From Lutibacter sp. A64 (GTDB taxonomy: Bacteria; Bacteroidota; Bacteroidia; Flavobacteriales; Flavobacteriaceae): a DNA stretch of 64,000 nucleotides. The DNA is taken from positions 1,521,001-1,585,000 of the forward strand of contig NZ_CP092487.1 in the NCBI RefSeq assembly GCF_022429565.1. The letters run 5' to 3'. Each line of letters starts with the position of its first letter. Position 1 is the first letter of the stretch. Shown here piece after piece: positions 36,004-45,284 of the stretch. The position numbers and the translations under genes were made by a program. Below the pieces are notes generated by a model. That model was not told where the DNA came from. It saw only the letters and a program-made list of their open reading frames with translations, and did not search any database.

Positions 36004-36603
36004 ATGATTGAAAAGCTTGCAAAATATATTCCTAAAAACGCTTTAAATTTGGTTCAAGAAATTCTTGAAAAGCACCCATTAGTAATTAAAATAGTTAATG
36101 AAAGAACTACAAAACATGGCGATTTTAAAAGAACTATTGATAATAAAGTTCAAATAACAATTAATAACAACTTAAATCAATATCATTTTTTAATAACATT
36201 AATTCATGAACTAGCACATTTTGTAACTTTCAAAAAAAATAAACGTGTAAAACCTCACGGAATTGAATGGAAAAGAAACTTTCAACACTTAATGCTCCCT
36301 TTTTTAAATCCGGAAATTTTCCCACAAGATATACTTCCATTGCTAGCTAATTACTTAATAAATCCAAAAGCAAGTACAGGATCAGATGTAAAATTAATGC
36401 AAGCTTTAAATAGCTATGATGATAATTCGGGAAAGAGTTTTATATTTGAATTACCTCACGGAAGTAGGTTTTTATTTAAAAATAAAATCTACAAAAAAGG
36501 AAATATTAGAAGAACAAGATTTGAATGTGTTGAAATAAAAAGCAAAAAAACCTATTTATTCAACCAAAATGCAGCAGTAGAAATAATAGAACACAATGAA
36601 TAA
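36004..36603 (+). CDS. SprT-like domain metalloprotease
   Basis: The 199-residue protein has the zinc-protease motif LIHELAH (His68, Glu69, His72) with a third ligand candidate at His85 (VKPHGIEWKRNF), matching SprT-like domains. There is no signal peptide, so it is cytoplasmic. The C-terminal half (FELPHGSRFLFKNKIYKKGN) is Lys-rich and may bind nucleic acid. SPRTN relatives degrade DNA-protein crosslinks, but this role is only an analogy here. The last codons overlap manC by 8 bp. Confidence 0.85.
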   Translation: MIEKLAKYIPKNALNLVQEILEKHPLVIKIVNERTTKHGDFKRTIDNKVQITINNNLNQYHFLITLIHELAHFVTFKKNKRVKPHGIEWKRNFQHLMLPFLNPEIFPQDILPLLANYLINPKASTGSDVKLMQALNSYDDNSGKSFIFELPHGSRFLFKNKIYKKGNIRRTRFECVEIKSKKTYLFNQNAAVEIIEHNE

Positions 36604-37672
36604 AAACTATTACGCAGTTATTATGGCTGGTGGAATTGGCTCTCGATTTTGGCCAATAAGCACCAATAAATTACCCAAACAGTTTCACGACATTTTAGGT
36701 ACTGGAAACTCGTTAATTCAACAAACATATAATAGATTTGACACTTTAATTCCAAAAGAAAATATATTAATTGCAACCAATAAAAAATATAAAAAATTAG
36801 TAAAAAAACATTTACCTAACATTGCTTCTAATCAAATTTTATTAGAACCTGCAATGAAAAATACAGCACCTTGTATTTTATATAGTGCTTTAAAAATTTT
36901 TAACAAAAACCCAGATGGAATTATGATTGTTGCTCCGTCTGATCATTATATAGAAAACGAACAAGAATTTATTTCAAACGTTCAAACTTCTTTTGATTTT
37001 TGTTCAAAAAACGACTTTTTACTAACACTTGGAATCAAACCAACCAATCCAAATACTGGCTATGGATATATTAAGTTTAACAAAACTGATACAGCTATAA
37101 AAGAAGTTATTAATTTCACTGAAAAACCTAATTTAGAAACAGCAGAAGAATTTTTAAACAGTGGTGATTACCTTTGGAATGCAGGTATTTTTATTTGGAG
37201 TGTTAAAAGTATTTTAAAAGCATTTGAAACTTATCTACCCGAAATGCACCAACTATTTTCTAAAGGCAATAACAATTATAATACAGCTTCAGAAAACAAT
37301 TTTATTGAAGAAAATTACTCAAAATCTCAAAAAATATCTATCGACTTCGGAATTATGGAAAAAGCAACCAATGTTTGTGTACTTCCAACAAATTTTGGAT
37401 GGAATGATTTAGGCACGTGGAGTTCGCTTCAAGAAAAGCTGGAAGCTGACAATAACCAAAACACTGTAGTGGGTGGCGAAGTTATTTTTAAAAACTCAAA
37501 AGGTAATATCATTCATACTCAATCTAATAAAAAAGTTGTTATTCAAGGTTTAAATGACTTTATTGTAGTTGAAAAAAAAAATGTAATTTTAATTTGCCCT
37601 AAAGATAAAGAACAAGAAATTAAAGAAATAAGTGCTGAAGTTAAATCTAAATTTGGAGACAAATTTGTATAA
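36596..37672 (+). CDS. manC: Mannose-1-phosphate guanylyltransferase
   Basis: The 358-residue protein has the nucleotidyltransferase signature AGGIGSRFWPIS (residues 11-22), then LLEPAMKNTAPCIL, APSDHYI, GYGYIKF and FTEKPNLETAEEFL with NAGIFIWSV, all typical of the GDP-mannose pyrophosphorylase domain. It lacks the extra isomerase domain of bifunctional ManC/AlgA. It makes GDP-mannose from GTP and mannose-1-phosphate for surface glycans or protein glycosylation. The start overlaps the SprT-like gene by 8 bp. Downstream DUF389 gene follows after 10 bp. Confidence 0.93.
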   Translation: MNKNYYAVIMAGGIGSRFWPISTNKLPKQFHDILGTGNSLIQQTYNRFDTLIPKENILIATNKKYKKLVKKHLPNIASNQILLEPAMKNTAPCILYSALKIFNKNPDGIMIVAPSDHYIENEQEFISNVQTSFDFCSKNDFLLTLGIKPTNPNTGYGYIKFNKTDTAIKEVINFTEKPNLETAEEFLNSGDYLWNAGIFIWSVKSILKAFETYLPEMHQLFSKGNNNYNTASENNFIEENYSKSQKISIDFGIMEKATNVCVLPTNFGWNDLGTWSSLQEKLEADNNQNTVVGGEVIFKNSKGNIIHTQSNKKVVIQGLNDFIVVEKKNVILICPKDKEQEIKEISAEVKSKFGDKFV

Positions 37673-37682
37673 GCTATAAAAT

Positions 37683-39113
37683 ATGGAAACTGAAAATACC
37701 AATCAACAAAATAGCAATACCAGTTCAAACACACCACCTGAAAACGATTTTAAAGGTATTTGGACTAGTATTGTACAATTTCTACATAGTATTTTAGATA
37801 TTAGAAATGATACCGATAAAAAAGGTACTATTGAAGATATTAAAGAAAATATTTCAATGAAAGGTCACAATGCTTGGGTATTGGTTTTTTCAATTTTAAT
37901 TGCCTCTATCGGACTAAATGTAAGTTCTTCAGCTGTGGTAATTGGAGCGATGCTTATATCTCCTTTAATGGGACCAATTTTAGGTATTGGCTTATCTATT
38001 GGCATAAATGATATCGACACTCTAAGACGTTCTTTAATAAATTTAGGCGTAATGGTTGGGCTAAGTTTAGCTACTTCTACTATGTTTTTTATTTTTCCAA
38101 TTTTTCAAAGTGAAACACCAGAAATATTGGCTCGTACTGCTCCAGATGTAAGAGATGTTTTTATTGCAATTTCGGGTGGTTTAGCATTAATAATTGCTTT
38201 AAGCAGACGAAGCAAACAAACCAACACTATTGCAGGTGTTGCTATTGCAACAGCCTTAATGCCTCCTTTATGTACTGCTGGTTACGGGCTGGCAACTTGG
38301 AATTTAAGCTACTTTGGTGGCGCAATGTTTTTATTTGCTATAAACACTATTTTTATTGCATTAGCCACTTTTGTAATTGTTAAATTTTTGGGCTTTCCAA
38401 TGCTTAAATACATTAATTCTGCAAAAAGAAAACGTATTGCAACTACCGCTTCAACTGTTGCACTTATAGTATTTTCTGGAAGTATATACTTGTTTTTTAA
38501 CTTATTTCAAGAAAATCAATTTAAACAAGCTGTAGAACATTTAATAGACGATATTAAAGGAAACGGCATAAGTATTATTGATGAAAAAGATGAAAATATA
38601 GATTATAAAAATAAAAAAGTTAAAATATTTGTTTACGGAAATAAGCTATCTGATACAGAAATTGAAAGATGGAACGAAAAATTAATCGAATATGGTTTAG
38701 ATGGTACCGAGCTTGATTTTCAACAAGGAGAAGACGATTCAGATATTAGACATGAAGTAAAAAACCTAACTGATTTATATGTCCAAAATCAAAAAATAAT
38801 TTCATCTAGAGATGAAACAGTAAGAGAAAAAGAAGAAAAAATTAAGCTACTAACAACTCAAATATCTAAATACCAATCTGCTGAAATACCTTTTATCCAA
38901 ATAAGTAAAGAAGCACAAATAAATTATGCTGGATTAGAACATTTAAGCTATGCTAAATTAATACACACCAACTTTAATTCTGTTGACACTATTACGGTAT
39001 TTAACGCTCGATGGAACGACTCTATAAGAAATATACCTGCCAAACAAATGGTATTAAAAAAATGGCTTAAAACACGTTTAAATTTAGATACTTTACAATT
39101 AAACAATAATTAA
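37683..39113 (+). CDS. DUF389 family membrane protein
   Basis: The 476-residue protein has a short polar N-terminus rich in Asn/Thr, then six or so membrane helices carrying the DUF389 hallmarks SSAVVIGAMLISPLMGPILG and later TALMPPLCTAGYGL, followed by a long C-terminal soluble part (about residues 270-476) with a predicted coiled coil (ETVREKEEKIKLLTTQISKY). Function of the family is not established. Its stop codon shares the bases TTAA with the stop of the convergent TonB receptor gene, leaving no spacer. Confidence 0.88.
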   Translation: METENTNQQNSNTSSNTPPENDFKGIWTSIVQFLHSILDIRNDTDKKGTIEDIKENISMKGHNAWVLVFSILIASIGLNVSSSAVVIGAMLISPLMGPILGIGLSIGINDIDTLRRSLINLGVMVGLSLATSTMFFIFPIFQSETPEILARTAPDVRDVFIAISGGLALIIALSRRSKQTNTIAGVAIATALMPPLCTAGYGLATWNLSYFGGAMFLFAINTIFIALATFVIVKFLGFPMLKYINSAKRKRIATTASTVALIVFSGSIYLFFNLFQENQFKQAVEHLIDDIKGNGISIIDEKDENIDYKNKKVKIFVYGNKLSDTEIERWNEKLIEYGLDGTELDFQQGEDDSDIRHEVKNLTDLYVQNQKIISSRDETVREKEEKIKLLTTQISKYQSAEIPFIQISKEAQINYAGLEHLSYAKLIHTNFNSVDTITVFNARWNDSIRNIPAKQMVLKKWLKTRLNLDTLQLNNN

Positions 39114-41518
39114 AAATCTAAAATAACACCAAAACTTGGCAATGTATTTCCTGAAGAGTTAGAAATTTCTTCAAGGTTATACTTTGTCTCATCTGTTGTA
39201 TTTATGCTGTTATTTCCATTAGCATCTTGAATAGGAATTAAATACGCTTGTGAAGTAAACTCGCTTCCATATATATTTTGAATATCTATATAAAAATTAA
39301 GCGAAAGTTTTTCCCAATACCACGTTTTATCTACGCGAAGGTCTAATTGATGAAACGTATCAAAACGTTCCGAATTTAATTTACTATAATCTAAAATACC
39401 ACTATTTGAAACATTATAATTTTCAATTATTGCAGACGCGTCATAATCGTAAGGTGTATAAGGCTGTCCACCTACAAGCTTAAACTTACCTCCTATTTCC
39501 CAATTTTTCTTCAACTTTTTACCTCCTGTAATTGATAATAAATGACGGTTGTCCCAAGATGAAGGAATATAGCTACCTGCATTATCTTTAAATTCACTTT
39601 TAACAAACGTGTAAGAGAAAATACCATACAAACCATTGTATGATTTTTTTTGAGCTAATAATTCAACTCCGTAAGCTCTTCCTTTAGAATTAGAAATTAC
39701 TTCTTCATTACCAATAACACCAAAATCTGACCCTAAATTTGCCAAACTAATTTGATCTCTTACAGAAAATGGATAGTTTTTATAAGCCTTATAAAACCCC
39801 TCTAAAGTTATTTTTGAAGTGGAATTTGGCTTCATTTCTAAACCAGAAACATAATGCGTAGCCTCAATAAATTTTAACCCATTATTTTTATTTACCAATG
39901 CATTTAATTCATCTCTATACCCTAAAATTGTATATGCAGGCAACTGTTTATAAATACCTGTTGAGGCATTTAAACTAAGCTTATCACTTAATTTATATGA
40001 CAATGACATTCTAGGTGAAAATTGATTTAACGGATTTTTCATTTCATCATTATAATCTACTCCATCCATCCTAAATCCTATAGAAATCCCCAAATTAGCG
40101 TTTAAATAATTTTTTGAAATTTGTCCAAATACAGCATACTTCAACATAGATAATTTTGAAGAAAAATTAATTTCTTGAACACCTTCTGAAATTGCCAACT
40201 GTTGAAAAGTACTATTGGTATACGTTGCATCTTCTAAACCAATACCTACATTTAATTTATAATTATTCTTTAATGTTGAAGTGATTTCAAAACGCAATTT
40301 ATTTTCAATTTCTTTTGAAGTATAATCAAGCAACAAATCATCTGGATTGTTAGAATTATTAAAATATTTTTTAGCATTATTATTCCATACATTTCTACTT
40401 AACACAACTTCTTTTGTAGTATTTTCTCCAAAATATTTATAAACAGCCCCAACAGTATAATTCCATTGTTCTTGAATAGGAATATTACTTAAAGAATACC
40501 TGTTTCGTTTTAAAGTTTCCTCGTCAGTTATATTATCATTTACACTTTCATTTAACTTAAATTGATCTATTGCCCCTAAGCCTATTAAAGAAATCTCACT
40601 GCTTACTGTTAATTGGTGTTTTACTTTAAATTGAAAATCGTTATACGTTGGTAAAAAAGGCAATTTTATCAACTTAAATAAAAACTGCAAATAAGATTGA
40701 CGCGCAGAGACCATAAAAGTAGTTTTAGAGCCCAATGGACCATCTAACGTAATTCCTGCATCAGACGTTCCTAAAGTAAGCCTAGTGTTTAATTTTTCGG
40801 GGTTTCCATCTTTCTGGGTAAAAGAAATAACAGAACTTAAAGCATTGCCTTGATTAGCAGAAAAAGCACTTGTATAAAAGTCTACTTTTCTAATTAAATC
40901 TGCATTTATAATACCAACCGGACCACCAGAAGAACCTTGTGTTTGAAAGTGATTTATTACCGGTACTTCTACCCCATCTAAATAAAATTTATTTTCTGAA
41001 GGTGCTCCACCTCTAATAATAATATCGTTTCTAAAACTGGGGTTTGATGCAACACCTGGTAAAGATTGTAATACTTTTAAAACATCTCTATTTCCTCCAG
41101 GATTTTTTTCAATTTCGGAAATTCCTAAAGTTTGAACAGACAGTGGACTTTCAACAGATTTTTCAAACAACTGACTTTGTATTACAACTTCATCTAATTG
41201 TTCGTTAGTTTGGGATAACTCTATTAATATATAAGGCGTTTTATCTATGGTTACCAAATAATCATCAGATAACAGAGATTTATAACCTAAAAATGAAACC
41301 GAAACTTTAACATAGCCCAACGGTACATTTGAAATTATAAAATTTCCTTCTTCATCGGTACTTTTACCAATTGTTGTTCCTTCAACTATAACATTAACAA
41401 AAGGAAGCGTTTCTCTTGTTTGCGCATCTACAACCTTCCCTTTAATAGTTCCACTATTTTGAGAAAATGCCACTAACACGTTTAATAAAAGAAGCAGTGC
41501 AAAACTATTTTTTTTCAT
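39110..41518 (-). CDS. TonB-dependent receptor with carboxypeptidase-regulatory-like domain
   Basis: I place the start at the Met at 41518 (802 residues, MKKNSFALLLLLNVLVAFSQ signal peptide); a further upstream ATG at 41539 would add seven residues but lies at the candidate promoter (41537-41544). After the signal comes a beta domain (GTIKGKVVDAQTRETLPFV), a plug (LKVLQSLPGVASNP, IIIRGGAPSENKFYLDGVEV) and a 22-strand-type barrel ending FGVILDF. It has no STN domain and no SusD partner, so it is a non-SusC receptor, possibly for metal chelates or cofactors. Ligand unknown. Confidence 0.9.
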   Translation of the reverse strand: MKKNSFALLLLLNVLVAFSQNSGTIKGKVVDAQTRETLPFVNVIVEGTTIGKSTDEEGNFIISNVPLGYVKVSVSFLGYKSLLSDDYLVTIDKTPYILIELSQTNEQLDEVVIQSQLFEKSVESPLSVQTLGISEIEKNPGGNRDVLKVLQSLPGVASNPSFRNDIIIRGGAPSENKFYLDGVEVPVINHFQTQGSSGGPVGIINADLIRKVDFYTSAFSANQGNALSSVISFTQKDGNPEKLNTRLTLGTSDAGITLDGPLGSKTTFMVSARQSYLQFLFKLIKLPFLPTYNDFQFKVKHQLTVSSEISLIGLGAIDQFKLNESVNDNITDEETLKRNRYSLSNIPIQEQWNYTVGAVYKYFGENTTKEVVLSRNVWNNNAKKYFNNSNNPDDLLLDYTSKEIENKLRFEITSTLKNNYKLNVGIGLEDATYTNSTFQQLAISEGVQEINFSSKLSMLKYAVFGQISKNYLNANLGISIGFRMDGVDYNDEMKNPLNQFSPRMSLSYKLSDKLSLNASTGIYKQLPAYTILGYRDELNALVNKNNGLKFIEATHYVSGLEMKPNSTSKITLEGFYKAYKNYPFSVRDQISLANLGSDFGVIGNEEVISNSKGRAYGVELLAQKKSYNGLYGIFSYTFVKSEFKDNAGSYIPSSWDNRHLLSITGGKKLKKNWEIGGKFKLVGGQPYTPYDYDASAIIENYNVSNSGILDYSKLNSERFDTFHQLDLRVDKTWYWEKLSLNFYIDIQNIYGSEFTSQAYLIPIQDANGNNSINTTDETKYNLEEISNSSGNTLPSFGVILDF

Positions 41519-41536
41519 TAGGAAGATCAATTTATA

Positions 41537-41544
41537 CAAATATA
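41537..41544 (-). promoter_or_regulatory. Candidate -7 box for the TonB receptor gene
   Basis: The minus strand reads TATATTTG, a TAnnTTTG match. It supports the start at 41518, which would lie about 12 nt into the transcript. No clear -33 TTTG is present. Confidence 0.4.
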
Positions 41545-41597
41545 CAACTTTTGTTTAATAAAATACTTAAAAAGTTAAACGTATTTATATTAGACAC

Positions 41598-41626
41598 AAA
41601 AAAACCTCAAATTAAATAATTTGAGG
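41598..41626 (-). terminator. Terminator after the tRNA genes
   Basis: On the minus strand a 9-bp stem (CCTCAAATT pairing with AATTTGAGG, 4-nt loop) is followed by seven T residues, 7 bp beyond tRNA-Tyr. Confidence 0.85.
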
Positions 41627-41632
41627 CTTTTG

Positions 41633-41713
<81 letters not shown>

Positions 41714-41752
41714 AATATTGACCAAAACTTTTATAAAACTAAAAGTTGTTTG

Positions 41753-41825
41753 TGACCTGGCTGGGGCTCGAACCCAGGACCACCTCCTTAAAAGGGAGGT
41801 GCTCTACCAACTGAGCTACCAGGTC
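41753..41825 (-). tRNA. tRNA-Lys (TTT)
   Basis: On the minus strand the acceptor GACCTGG pairs with CCAGGTC. The D arm is AGCTCAGTTGGTAGAGC, the anticodon stem-loop CCTCCCTTTTAAGGAGG with anticodon TTT, and the T arm GGGTTCGAGCCC. CCA is not encoded. It lies 62 bp downstream of the mlaF stop on the same strand, with no clear terminator between. Confidence 0.95.
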
Positions 41826-41887
41826 GCTTTATTTGTTTTTAGCGGGTGCAAATATAAGAGTATATTTTAAAAAAACAAACAACTTTT

Positions 41888-42655
41888 TTATTTTGTTTCA
41901 TTTAAATATACTTCTCTTACTTTTTTAAATAAATTTGAAGAATAAACAAATTTTACAATCGCCTCATTTTCAGTTTTAAATATTTCTTTATTACTTCCTT
42001 CCCATGCTTTTACTCCATCTTTTAAAAAAACAATTTTTTCTCCAATTTCCATCACCGAATTCATATCATGAGAGTTTATTACGGTAATAATTTGATATTC
42101 TTTGGTAATTTCTTGAATTAAATTATCTATTAAAGTTGCCGTATTTGGATCTAATCCAGAATTTGGTTCATCGCAAAATAAATATTTAGGTTTCATAACA
42201 ATTGCTCTTGCAATAGCAACTCTTTTTTGCATTCCTCCAGATATTTCGGCAGGGAATTTTTTATTTGCATTTACTAAATTTACCCTATCTAATACAAAGT
42301 TTACACGTTTTAACATCTCTGCATTACTATCGTTTGTAAACATTTTTAAAGGGAACATTATGTTTTCTTCTACGGTTAAAGAGTCGTACAAAGCACCACC
42401 TTGAAAAACCATTCCAATTTCTTGTCGTAATTGCCTTCTCTCTTTAATATCCAGTGCTGTTTGATTTCTTCCATCGAAACAAATTCCGCCTTTTTCTGGA
42501 ACATGTAGTCCTAATAAACATTTTAAAAAAACTGTTTTTCCGGAACCACTCTGACCAATAATCATACTGGTTTCTCCTTTTTCAAAAGTTGTTGTTATAC
42601 CTTTTAAAACTGGAGTTCCACTAAATTCTTTATATAAATCTGTAACTTCAATCAT
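41888..42655 (-). CDS. mlaF: ABC transporter ATP-binding protein, MlaF type
   Basis: The 255-residue ATPase has Walker A GQSGSGKT (residues 34-41), the ABC signature SGGMQKR, Walker B KYLFCDEP and the switch histidine in NSHDMNS. The C-terminal tail after about residue 235 is short. Together with the permease encoded 0 bp upstream it fits the Mla/MCE phospholipid or hydrophobic-compound transport system that maintains the outer membrane. The MCE (MlaD) protein gene is not present in this window. No terminator before tRNA-Lys. Confidence 0.88.
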   Translation of the reverse strand: MIEVTDLYKEFSGTPVLKGITTTFEKGETSMIIGQSGSGKTVFLKCLLGLHVPEKGGICFDGRNQTALDIKERRQLRQEIGMVFQGGALYDSLTVEENIMFPLKMFTNDSNAEMLKRVNFVLDRVNLVNANKKFPAEISGGMQKRVAIARAIVMKPKYLFCDEPNSGLDPNTATLIDNLIQEITKEYQIITVINSHDMNSVMEIGEKIVFLKDGVKAWEGSNKEIFKTENEAIVKFVYSSNLFKKVREVYLNETK

Positions 42656-43396
42656 TTATCCTAATAACATTTGAGTTAAAAAGTAATTTAATAAAATAAT
42701 TACAACACTTGTCCAAACCACAGCTTGAGTACTAGCTCTACCAACCTCTAAAGATCCGCCTTTTACATAATATCCGTGGTATGCAGGTATCGTAGCAATT
42801 ACAAACGCAAAAACCAAAGTTTTTATAAGTGCATATTGTATAAAATAGGGATTGAAATCTAGTTGAATTCCATAAACATAATCTTCACTAAAAAATCTTC
42901 CTGTTAAAAGCCCTGCAACATATCCACCATAAATACCTAAAAACATGGCCAATACAATTAAAATTGGATAAAAGAATAAGGTTGCAATAATTTTAGGTAA
43001 TATTAAGTAATTTAAAGAGTTAATACCCATTACTTCTAGAGCATCTATTTGCTCAGTTACTCGCATAGTTCCAATACTAGATGAGATATAAGATCCTACC
43101 TTACCGGCTAAAATAACACTCATAAAAGTTGGTGCAAATTCCAAAATCATAGATCTTTTAGTTGCAAACCCAATTAAATATTTTGGTATAAAAGGACTAT
43201 CTACATTTAATGCGGTTTGTATAGCAACAACACCTCCTACAAAAAAGGATATAAATATTATAATCCCTAAAGATTTTAAACCTAAATCTTCAATTTCACG
43301 AAACAATGTCTCTCTAAAAACCGACCATTTTTGTGGTTTTTTAAAAACTTGTTTCAGCATAATAAAATACTTTCCAATATGCTCTAAATAATTCAT
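42656..43396 (-). CDS. mlaE: MlaE-family ABC transporter permease
   Basis: The 246-residue membrane protein has the MlaE hallmarks: SFFVGGVVAIQTALNVD, FAPTFMSVILAGKVGSYISSSIGTMR (the latter in part), TEQIDALEVMGINSLNYLILPK and a C-terminal helix. It has five or six helices and a short amphipathic N-terminus. It forms the inner-membrane part of the lipid transport complex with the ATPase encoded immediately after it, the two genes abutting with no spacer. Diverges from the PafA-type gene at 43511. Confidence 0.88.
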   Translation of the reverse strand: MNYLEHIGKYFIMLKQVFKKPQKWSVFRETLFREIEDLGLKSLGIIIFISFFVGGVVAIQTALNVDSPFIPKYLIGFATKRSMILEFAPTFMSVILAGKVGSYISSSIGTMRVTEQIDALEVMGINSLNYLILPKIIATLFFYPILIVLAMFLGIYGGYVAGLLTGRFFSEDYVYGIQLDFNPYFIQYALIKTLVFAFVIATIPAYHGYYVKGGSLEVGRASTQAVVWTSVVIILLNYFLTQMLLG

Positions 43397-43510
43397 TAAA
43401 TTTTCTTTTTTGCTAAAATATTAAAATTATATCACCTTTAATCTTTTTGTAACATAAATTTAATCTTTCAAAATAAAAAATACCTAATTTTGAAACGTAA
43501 AATATTTTAA

Positions 43511-45199
43511 ATGAAAAAACTACTTATACTCTCTTTAGTTAGCTTTACATTAATTCAATGTATTGCTATAAAAGCAGAATCGAACACAAGCTCAACTACC
43601 GAAATTACTACTAAAACACAACTAGAAATTTATGAGAAAAACCCTAAGTTAATTGTGGGAATTGTTGTAGATCAAATGCGTTATGATTATTTGGTTAAAT
43701 TTTATAATAAATATAGTGAAGGCGGCTTTAAACGTTTAATGAACAATGGCTACAATTTAAAAAATGTACATTATAATTATATTCCAACATATACCGCTGT
43801 TGGACATACTTCTATTTATACTGGAACCACACCGGTAAATCACGGAATTATTTCTAATAACTGGTACGATAAATATTTAAAAAAATCAATTTATTGTGTT
43901 GATGATGATAATTACCGAACTGTTGGGGCAATTTCTGGAGGAAATAAATCACCCCATAGAATGTTAACAACTACTATTACCGATCAATTAAAATTAGCAC
44001 AAAATATGAATGGAAAAACCATTGGAGTTGCTATAAAGGATCGATCTTCAATTTTACCTGCAGGACATACAGCCGACGCGGCTTATTGGTTTGAAGGCGG
44101 TAATGAAGGTAAATTTATGACAAGCACATTTTATATGGATAAAATCCCAAACTGGGTTACAAATTTCAACAACTCAGGCAAGGCTAATAGTTATTTAAAT
44201 GATACTTGGGATACCTATTACGATATAGATACATACACAGAAACATTACCAGACAATAATGAGTTTGAAGGAACTTTTAAAGGCAAAGAAACACCTACTT
44301 TTCCATACAATTTAAAAGAATTAAGAAAATTAAACGATAATTATAGCCTTATAAAAGCGATTCCTGCAGGTAACACAATAACTACAGATTTTGCTGAAGC
44401 TACTATTTTGGGTGAAAATTTAGGTAAAGGAGAATTTACAGACTTTTTAGCTATCAGTTATTCTAGTACAGATTATGTAGGTCATCAATTTGGAGTAAAC
44501 GCTAAAGAATTAGAAGATACTTATATTCGTTTAGATAAAGATTTAGAACGCTTTTTAAACTTTTTAGATACAGAAATAGGTAAAGATAATTACACCATCT
44601 TTTTAACCGCAGATCACGCAGCAGTGCAAGTACCTGCTTATTTAAATTCTTTAAAAATACCAGGAGGTTATTTTGAAACTACTAAATTTAAGAAGTTTGT
44701 AAATGAAATTACTTTAGAGTATTTTAATTCAGATGAGTTAGTTGAAAACATTTCTAATTACCAAGTTTTTTTAAACAAACAAAAATTAAAAGAATTAAAA
44801 CTAGATACTAAAATTGTATCTCAAAAAATTGCAGACGAAATTTTAAATTTTGACAATGTTTATAAAACTGTAACTGCACACACATTGCAAACAACTAGTT
44901 TTACTTCTGGAATTTTAAAAACATTACAAAACGGATACAATCAAAAATTTTCTGGAGATATTTTATACGTACCAAACCCTTCAACAATTCCTAATTATTC
45001 AAAAACAGGAACTACGCACGGTTCTGGTTATGCATACGACACACACGTGCCATTATTATTTTACGGTGCTAAAATTAGTAAAGGAAGCTCTAACAATTAT
45101 TATCCAATTGTAGATATTGCTCCAACCCTAGCTAGTCTTTTAAATATATCCGAACCAAACGGATCTACAGGAAACGTTATTCTTGAAGTTTTAAAATAA
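43511..45199 (+). CDS. pafA: PafA-type alkaline phosphatase (alkaline phosphatase superfamily)
   Basis: The 562-residue protein has a signal peptide (possible lipoprotein, LIQCIAIKAES). The metal-binding Asp is in IVVDQMRYDY (residue 54). The nucleophile region YTAVGHTSIYTG contains the probable Thr nucleophile at residue 95. Later KDRSSILPAGH supplies the Lys and Arg that distinguish PafA-type monoesterases from NPP diesterases, and TADHAAVQVP and THGSGYAYDTHVPLLFYG supply the remaining ligands. It hydrolyses phosphate monoesters in the periplasm. A TAATTTTG promoter box is at 43485-43492 and a strong bidirectional-looking terminator follows. Confidence 0.86.
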   Translation: MKKLLILSLVSFTLIQCIAIKAESNTSSTTEITTKTQLEIYEKNPKLIVGIVVDQMRYDYLVKFYNKYSEGGFKRLMNNGYNLKNVHYNYIPTYTAVGHTSIYTGTTPVNHGIISNNWYDKYLKKSIYCVDDDNYRTVGAISGGNKSPHRMLTTTITDQLKLAQNMNGKTIGVAIKDRSSILPAGHTADAAYWFEGGNEGKFMTSTFYMDKIPNWVTNFNNSGKANSYLNDTWDTYYDIDTYTETLPDNNEFEGTFKGKETPTFPYNLKELRKLNDNYSLIKAIPAGNTITTDFAEATILGENLGKGEFTDFLAISYSSTDYVGHQFGVNAKELEDTYIRLDKDLERFLNFLDTEIGKDNYTIFLTADHAAVQVPAYLNSLKIPGGYFETTKFKKFVNEITLEYFNSDELVENISNYQVFLNKQKLKELKLDTKIVSQKIADEILNFDNVYKTVTAHTLQTTSFTSGILKTLQNGYNQKFSGDILYVPNPSTIPNYSKTGTTHGSGYAYDTHVPLLFYGAKISKGSSNNYYPIVDIAPTLASLLNISEPNGSTGNVILEVLK

Positions 45200-45220
45200 C
45201 AACTTAAAAACAAATACATT

Positions 45221-45260
45221 AAAAAGCTGCTATGTTTTAAAAACACAGCAGCTTTTTTTT
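45221..45260. terminator. Bidirectional terminator between pafA and the fabH-like gene
   Basis: An 11-bp stem (AAAAAGCTGCT / AGCAGCTTTTT) continues with TGTTT / AAACA after one mismatch. T-runs occur on both strands (TTTTTTTT after the plus arm; the A-run before it gives T's on minus), which suits termination of the two convergent genes. Confidence 0.85.
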
Positions 45261-45284
45261 ATTAAAATATTTATAAGTTTAAAA

